Origin: Oasisia sp. SBJ-2009
Taxonomy: Eukaryota > Annelida > Polychaeta > Sabellida > Siboglinidae
Length of the DNA stretch: 64,000 nucleotides
Reading direction: 5' to 3'
Assembly: GCA_964017155.1 (NCBI GenBank)
Contig: OZ024861.1
Coordinates: forward strand, 46,741,513 to 46,805,512
This document shows positions 13,601 to 21,200 of this stretch, piece after piece. A model generated the notes under the pieces. The model saw only the letters and a program-made list of their open reading frames with translations, did not search any database and had not been told where the DNA came from. Each line of letters starts with the position of its first letter. The first letter of the stretch is position 1. The position numbers and the translations under genes are program-made.

Positions 13601-15144
13601 AAAAAATTATGTTGCTGTTTATTGTTATATCATTCCAGATATTATTTAGTGTACGTAAATTCATACCAACTGATATATGTATGTACATGTAGCCTTTATA
13701 ATAAATTATAAAAGGTATTGAATGATGCACTATTGCTGGATTTAGATACACACAATTCTCTTTCTCTCTGTGGCCAATTTGTTCTGCTCTCTCTGTCTCT
13801 CTCCAAGAAATGACTAATTTCAGTTTTTATGCTTTATCATGATGAACATTACTTAACATTAAAAATTTATTTTATAATCTTAATTTTTTATACACATTTA
13901 CCTGTGGTCTACTGTAGGACTTACATTAATACCTTTAGCTTTTTTGTACCATTTTACGTGAACGATTAATAATAGTTTTATTGTTACATAATGTCATGTA
14001 CATATAATAATCAGCAACAACTCTTTAACAACACATTATTATTATAAGCTTATTTTTAATACCACAAAATCTCACCTCTTAAGCAAGAATTTGACAACTT
14101 CTGATTGGTTGTGAGCGGCGGCCCTATGCAGTGGCGTCATCTGGTTGATATCTAAGGCATCGAGACGTGCGTTGTTGTCGATGAGAAGTCGAAGAATTTC
14201 AACGTCTCCGGCAACTGCCGCCAGGTGGAGTGGAGTACTGTAGTTGGCCGTCGTCACGTTGACTGCCGCTCCTGGAAGCAACGTGGTTGGTGGTCATTTC
14301 ATTTATGAGGTCATCAGCCAAAGTTTGCTCTTTCAATTGATTTCACTCCTTAACGGTGCACAGAAAACCGTCAGTGCCAGCATACACACATGCACACACA
14401 CCAATAAGTTTCATCTTCATGCAAAAATATGCAACAAGCTATGATAACAGTAAACTAAACTGTATGGCAAAAAGGAATTAAATTGCCAGTTATCCCAAAA
14501 GACCGACCCAAAAACATACAGTCATCGTGTGCTCTATGTTTTTGGACACGTTTCTGAAAACATGCAAAATATAAAATAAAAATATTCTTCTATTTTTAGG
14601 GTGTCGAACCACATGACAATCATTAGTACAGGATGTAGACTGACGTGTGGCAATGACACTGGTGTGTACCTTTGTCAATGAGTATGCGTGTGACGTCGTA
14701 GCTGCGGTTCTCCACTGCCATGTGAAGTGCTGCATTCTTCTCACTATCCTCATCTGTCACCATCTAATGACAATAATGACATTCACTTTTAAAAATCTGA
14801 AGAACAATTTTGTCCAGTGATGTTAAAATAATAATAATGTTAAAAGAAATTGTGTATATCCAGAGCATTCATAGCCCTTAAGGGGACGCGACACCATGGA
14901 TTTATCATTTTTGACGGAATTATTTTCTCTCTGAATTTTCACTTTCGAAAAATTCATATAATATAATTATCTAACCTAATGTGTGTACGTTGATACTTTG
15001 CATGAATACGATAAATGCTATAAAAACACGATTTAGCATGAGCCCTACTATACTAAGTATATAAGACACATATGAGAAATAATAACAAGAAATATGTATT
15101 AAGACTTGGTTGAAAAGCACCACTTGTAATTAAATATATATTAT

Positions 15145-15202
<58 letters not shown>

Positions 15203-18200
15203 AATATATAAAATATATATATATAATATATATATATAAAATATATATATATCACACATCGCTAGCCAACAGGTCATTTTATTGACAGATCAATTACCTT
15301 TTACGAAAATCGACGAAGAACAAACCACCCAATATTTAAACCTACACTTATTACGTTGTGAATGTCTGCCACTAGCTGGCGCCACTTGCCTGTTGAACGG
15401 CGACCCAGCCCTGCCTCTCGGCCGCGTCAAACAGCAGATTGACAATCTTGACGTTGCCCTCCATGCAAGCGTAGTGGAGGGGTGTGCCGTTCTCCTCGTC
15501 AAAACACCGTAGCTCCGCCCCCGCCTCAATGAGCATGCTCACGATCTCAGCCTCGTTGTGGGACGCAGCAAGGTGCAGTGGTCGCATCTGTTGCTTGTCT
15601 TCCGCCTGCAATGCATTGTGGGTAAAATTAGTTGAGTTGACAGTGTGTGTACTTCAGTTTACTCTAAAATGCTGATTCACTTTCAAATGTGAGTCTACAC
15701 TGCAAGTTTCTTTGTGATATTCTAGGTTTGTATGCGATTTAGCCATTAAATGCAATTTGGTAATGGCAGATAGTGTTCATTCGACACATTTGTTCCAGTA
15801 GTAACTGAGAAATAAATGAAGAGAGGACATTATACCATAACCGTGCAGGTAATCAGGACCAAAGAATGTTTTTTTAGAAAATTCAACAAATTATCTGCAT
15901 GTCAATTTACCGGGTGAGTACATGGGTTGCAAAGGAAATGGGCATGGTAGAGATTGACCAGTTTCAATTGACCTATTTCTAGGTGGGAAAAATCATAAAA
16001 ATAATACTTCTTTACAGATCTGTTTAATTCCACAGCTAACACACAAGGCTATGTTTGTCAATTTGTCTAACTTATTTTATTACAACAAAAACATTAATTT
16101 AGCATTAAAATGACCAATCATATTTTATGTCAAATATTAGCAGCAAAGTTATGTTTTTTATAGAAACATTCACTATGTTGTATATTAGTGGTCATACACA
16201 GGGTTAACAGTGTCACAGTGTGAGTGACTCACCTCAACATTAACACCCTTACAGTCCATCAGCTCCTTGCATGCGATCTCATTGCCTCTCATAGCTGCGA
16301 AGTGGAGGGGCGTACTGCCGTAGATGTCAGGGACATTGACATTGGCGCCACGCTTCACTAAGTAGAGGATGACACTATTGTCAACCGTAGACTCGTACTC
16401 CACCACGGGTAAATTGCCAACGTCTTCACTCTCCTAGAAATCATGACAGACATGTCAAACTCCATCCAAGTTTCATTGTAAGTTCATGATTTCAAGGAAT
16501 ACTGTCACTCTACCTTGAACTAAATTTGCAAGAACATGTTGCGTCCATAATTTACCAACCCTTTCCTCAGTGCTAACTACAGCCATACTATCACCAGTAT
16601 ACAGTACTCATGCCACATTCCTTAGCAAAACTCATCTTTTAAGCTCGGGCAACGAAATCACTCACAAGGAGTAGGGTCAGCCTGCGGTCATGTGATGTAA
16701 TTTTGGGTGATTTCAGCCATACGCTGCTCATGTTACATGCAATGTTTAGGATGCGAATGGGCCATTATATTGGGATTCCGGCCAGTCGTATACCCGTTTT
16801 CAAACTGGAGGGGTATCTGCACTGTTCTCACGGCTGACACAGTAGCTACTGGTGAAGTCAATTGCTGTAATTTTATAGATCGACTCCACTTACTCCCACG
16901 GTTTGCAGAGATGACCAGCCAGGGGTACTGTAAGCGCAGCACAATGGCCCCTAGCTTGTGAGGATGACTACAGCCAGTAAATGCGTATATAAAGGCAATA
17001 GTTTCACACTCTCAATTTAATAATAACAATTATGAGCTAATTTGCATGCCTAAGTCTTTGGAAAGCTAGCTCAGAGGTACATCGAGACGAAACTGTTGGC
17101 AAACCTCAAAATGTATAGGCAGCATTCAAGCTGACAACATGTGGGGGAATACACCAAACAGTTGAGGTGGATAAGCAAGGTTATGAAGACATTCAACAAA
17201 CAAGACACAATTTTCCGAGCCAGTACAGACCAAGTGTCCTTGGCAAACAAGACAAGAATTTTTCATTCCTTGGACGCTGAGCACATGATGTCAAAATTCT
17301 TGGCTCCTACTGCTAAGGAATTTGTACTCTTACATGGGCAATCTTAATCTTAACAATTCGTCATGTTCCTAGTACTGAACTAGAAATTCTGGGCTCCCAG
17401 AACTGCTCTTTCTAAGTTCGTATTACTAGGTTTCTGGGGTATTGGTTCTAGGGATTCTGAGCAAGCAGTAGTGGGGTTTTTCTATGCTTCTTGTATCCTA
17501 AGTGCCAGTGGCTCTATGCAGCTTGATTCCTAGTACTAGGAATTCTACATTCCCAGAACAATGCCTTCTATGGTCCCAATACTATGGCTTTCTGGGTTGC
17601 AAGTACTAAGGATTGTAAGTTTTCCATACTAAGGTTGACACATTTGCCAGGGAACATGGGATATTTGGGATTCTGGGTTCTCAATGCAGCATGATTCTGG
17701 GTCCCTGTTTCAGCATCCTAACTAGTGACTCAGTTGAATTTGATTTTGTAAGCATCTCTAAACTCTGCCAAGAGAGAATTCATGCAGGGATACGTTACAG
17801 CATGCGCTGATCAATACAAAGCTTCCCCACTGAATTCTTTACAGCCAGAAAGCGAGCAATATTTCTCACACTCAGCGGACTGATGGTTCTTTGTAATCTT
17901 GCGAAGCAAGTCACAACAAAACCATCGTATTTCTACCTGGAGGTCAAACTTGACAGCCACAACTTATGACGTAACGTCAAACAAGTATTCTGTGAAGCAA
18001 TGCAACTGATTTTGGTCCAAGCGTGTCATGCAAAAATAAGCAACTGCTATATTTAAAGGTAATTTACGCCAAATCCGGTACAGTCTTCACGACTAGAGGC
18101 AACCTACAAAACCCATGTCAACACGTGAATAATAGTTTAGTCATTATCAGGATATTCTATTACAGTTCATGATGATCATACTGATGTGTCATTAGATGAA

Positions 18201-21200
18201 GTAGGAAAGAGGATTGTGGAAGATTTGCCTGAAAATTAAAGCAACTAGGGAAAATACACAGACAGAACAGAATGCATGACAAGAGTTAGATAATGGACAC
18301 AAAACAGACACTGTACTGTAGATGGAATAAATGGAAGAGGTCTGATGAAGGTGAAGAAAATAAATATGGGGTGTCAAAAAAATCTTATCGATTAGGTGGA
18401 GAACAGATCTAGGGGCATGAGGCCACCCCATAAAGGGTGAAGGGAAATAATAGATTCTCCCACCTCTCCTTCCACCCTCAGCCGCATGCGTTTGTAGCGG
18501 GCTGCGAAGTGAAGTGGGGTGGCGCCCTCTTCATCTGCATCATCAACATCTGAAACAACACATGCCACGTTTACATGTCAGTGAGGACACCACCAAGTAG
18601 TTCAGTCAAAGCAATCTGTTAAACAACTGACTACATGTGATTGTCCTATATATGGGCCTTGTAAATGTAAACAAATTCTAATAATAAAAAGTACATGTGG
18701 GGGGGGTGACGGGACATTAAAAAAATTTGTTTAACGTAATACACCACAGTGTCTTTAATTTTGCAAACTCATTAATTATTGTCGCTATCCTAATTTCATT
18801 AAGCCATAAGATAAAATTAAGAGTTTTGCAAAAAGTTGGCTAGAGGGCTGCTGCTTGTGTCTTCTGAATGACACCTCAGAAAATAACAGATTTTGCACCA
18901 ATAAATGATTGGCACCACAACAATTATACATATAGGGGTACGCATGTATCACCTCTTGTACTCATTGTCTTCATTTCGAAAAACACACACAACTAAAACA
19001 TCATAAATGTCCACTTGACGGTACTCATTGGAATCCTTAACGGGTTTTTTCCATAAAAAATAAAAGTATTTTCACCAATATTAAGTCTAGCAGCTTTTTG
19101 TGGGCTCAATGTGTGTGTGTGTGTGTGTGTCTGTGTGTGCGCGCATGCGGTATGTGGTGTGTGTGTGTGTGCTGCCACCTACTGGCACCGGCATTAATGA
19201 GCATCACGACCACGGGGTAGTGGTTGTAGCGGGCGGCGTAGTGCAGCGCACTCAGTCCCTCCTCATCATGTTGGTTCACCTTCTTCTTCACGTTCACCGT
19301 CATCTCCAGCAGCTTCCGCATCGTGTCTGCATTGCCATCTCGGGCACACTACAACAACACAACTCACTGTCACACTCTGCAACCACAACACTCACACACT
19401 GCATCAATGTCACTGACACACTGCATCAATGTCACTGACACACTGCATCAATGTCACTGACACACTGCAACGTCACTCACACACACTGCATCAACGTCAC
19501 TCACATTACATCAACATCACTCACACACAGCATCGACGTCACCCACACACAGCATCGACGTCACCCACACACTGCATCAACGTCACTCACACACTGCATC
19601 AACATCACTCACACACTGCATCAACATCACTCACACACTGCATCAACATCACTCACACACTGCATCAATGTCACTCACACACTGCATCAACATCACTCAC
19701 ACACTGCATCAACGTCACTCACACACTGCATCAACATCACCCACACACTGCATCAACGTCACTCACACACTGCATCAATGTCACTCACACATTACATCAA
19801 CATCACACACACTGCATCAACACTACTCACACACTGCATCAACGTCACTCACACACTGCATCAACGTCACTCACATTACATCAACATCACTCACACACAG
19901 CATCAACATCACTCACACACTGTATCAACATCACTCACACACTGTATCAACGTCACACATTACATCAATGTCACTCACACACTGCATCAACATCACTCAC
20001 ACACTGCATCAACATCACTCACACACTGCATCAACGTCACACATTACATCAATGTCACTCACACACTGCATCAACATCACTCACACACTGCATCAACGTC
20101 ACTCACACATTACATCAACAATTACATCACTCACATATAGCATCAACGTCACTCACACACATAGCATCAATGTCACTCACACACTGCATCAATATCACTC
20201 AGACATTACATCAACATCACTCACACACTGCATCAATGTCACTCACGCACTGCATCAATGTCACTCACACACTGCATCAACGTCACTCACACACTGCATC
20301 AATGTCACACATTACATCAATGTCACTCACACACTGCATCAACATCACTCACACACTGCAATAACATATTTTGCATAGTGCTGTTAGTGCAACAATATAA
20401 CTTGCACAATACAACATAACTCAAATGCTGTAACAACATCACTCAAATGTTGCAACAACAACATCACTTACACACCTATATAAGGACCAGGTAACAACAT
20501 AACTTGCACACCACAACAACAATATCATTCACACATTGTAACAACATCACTCACACACTGCAACACCAATCACTCACAAACTGCAACAACAATGCCACTT
20601 GTACACACTACTACACAGTGTACAAGTGACTGCAACAACAATATAACTCACACAATGCAACATCATCATTCACACATGTAACAACATCCCATGCTCACTG
20701 CAACAAATTACTTTGCATACAACACAACAACATCCCATACATATCGCAACAACATCATACACACCATGCAAACAACATCCCTTGCACACTGCAACAACAA
20801 CATACCTTCAAAATGGCTACCTCCCTTATAGACTGCAAACAACAACATACTCCTATGATGAGTGCCACCCCTTGCACACTGCCACCCCTGTGCTCTGCGA
20901 GCAACAACATACTGCCATTCATAAATTTTATGAAACACTGTAACGTGCCCAAGAAGTTCCACATAGTTAACTGGATGGGGCCACATACTGCAACTATATA
21001 TTCCGCTACTTCTCTACTGGTGGAAAGAACTTTAAATGGTATATCGTTAAGAGACATTAAACACCAGATTCTTGTCATGCCAGGCCCTATAAATGCAACT
21101 GGATGATATGTGGACCTAAGTTCAGGGCTAAATATTGATCCCCAATTCATTCATTCATTCATTCATTCACTCACTCACCCACTCACTAATTCGTTCGTCC

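Noticed and set aside
19429..20378. Three overlapping 230-310 residue open frames of HCINVT/HQHHSH repeats
   Set aside because: They read through a 20-bp minisatellite; several frames are open at once because the unit lacks stops.
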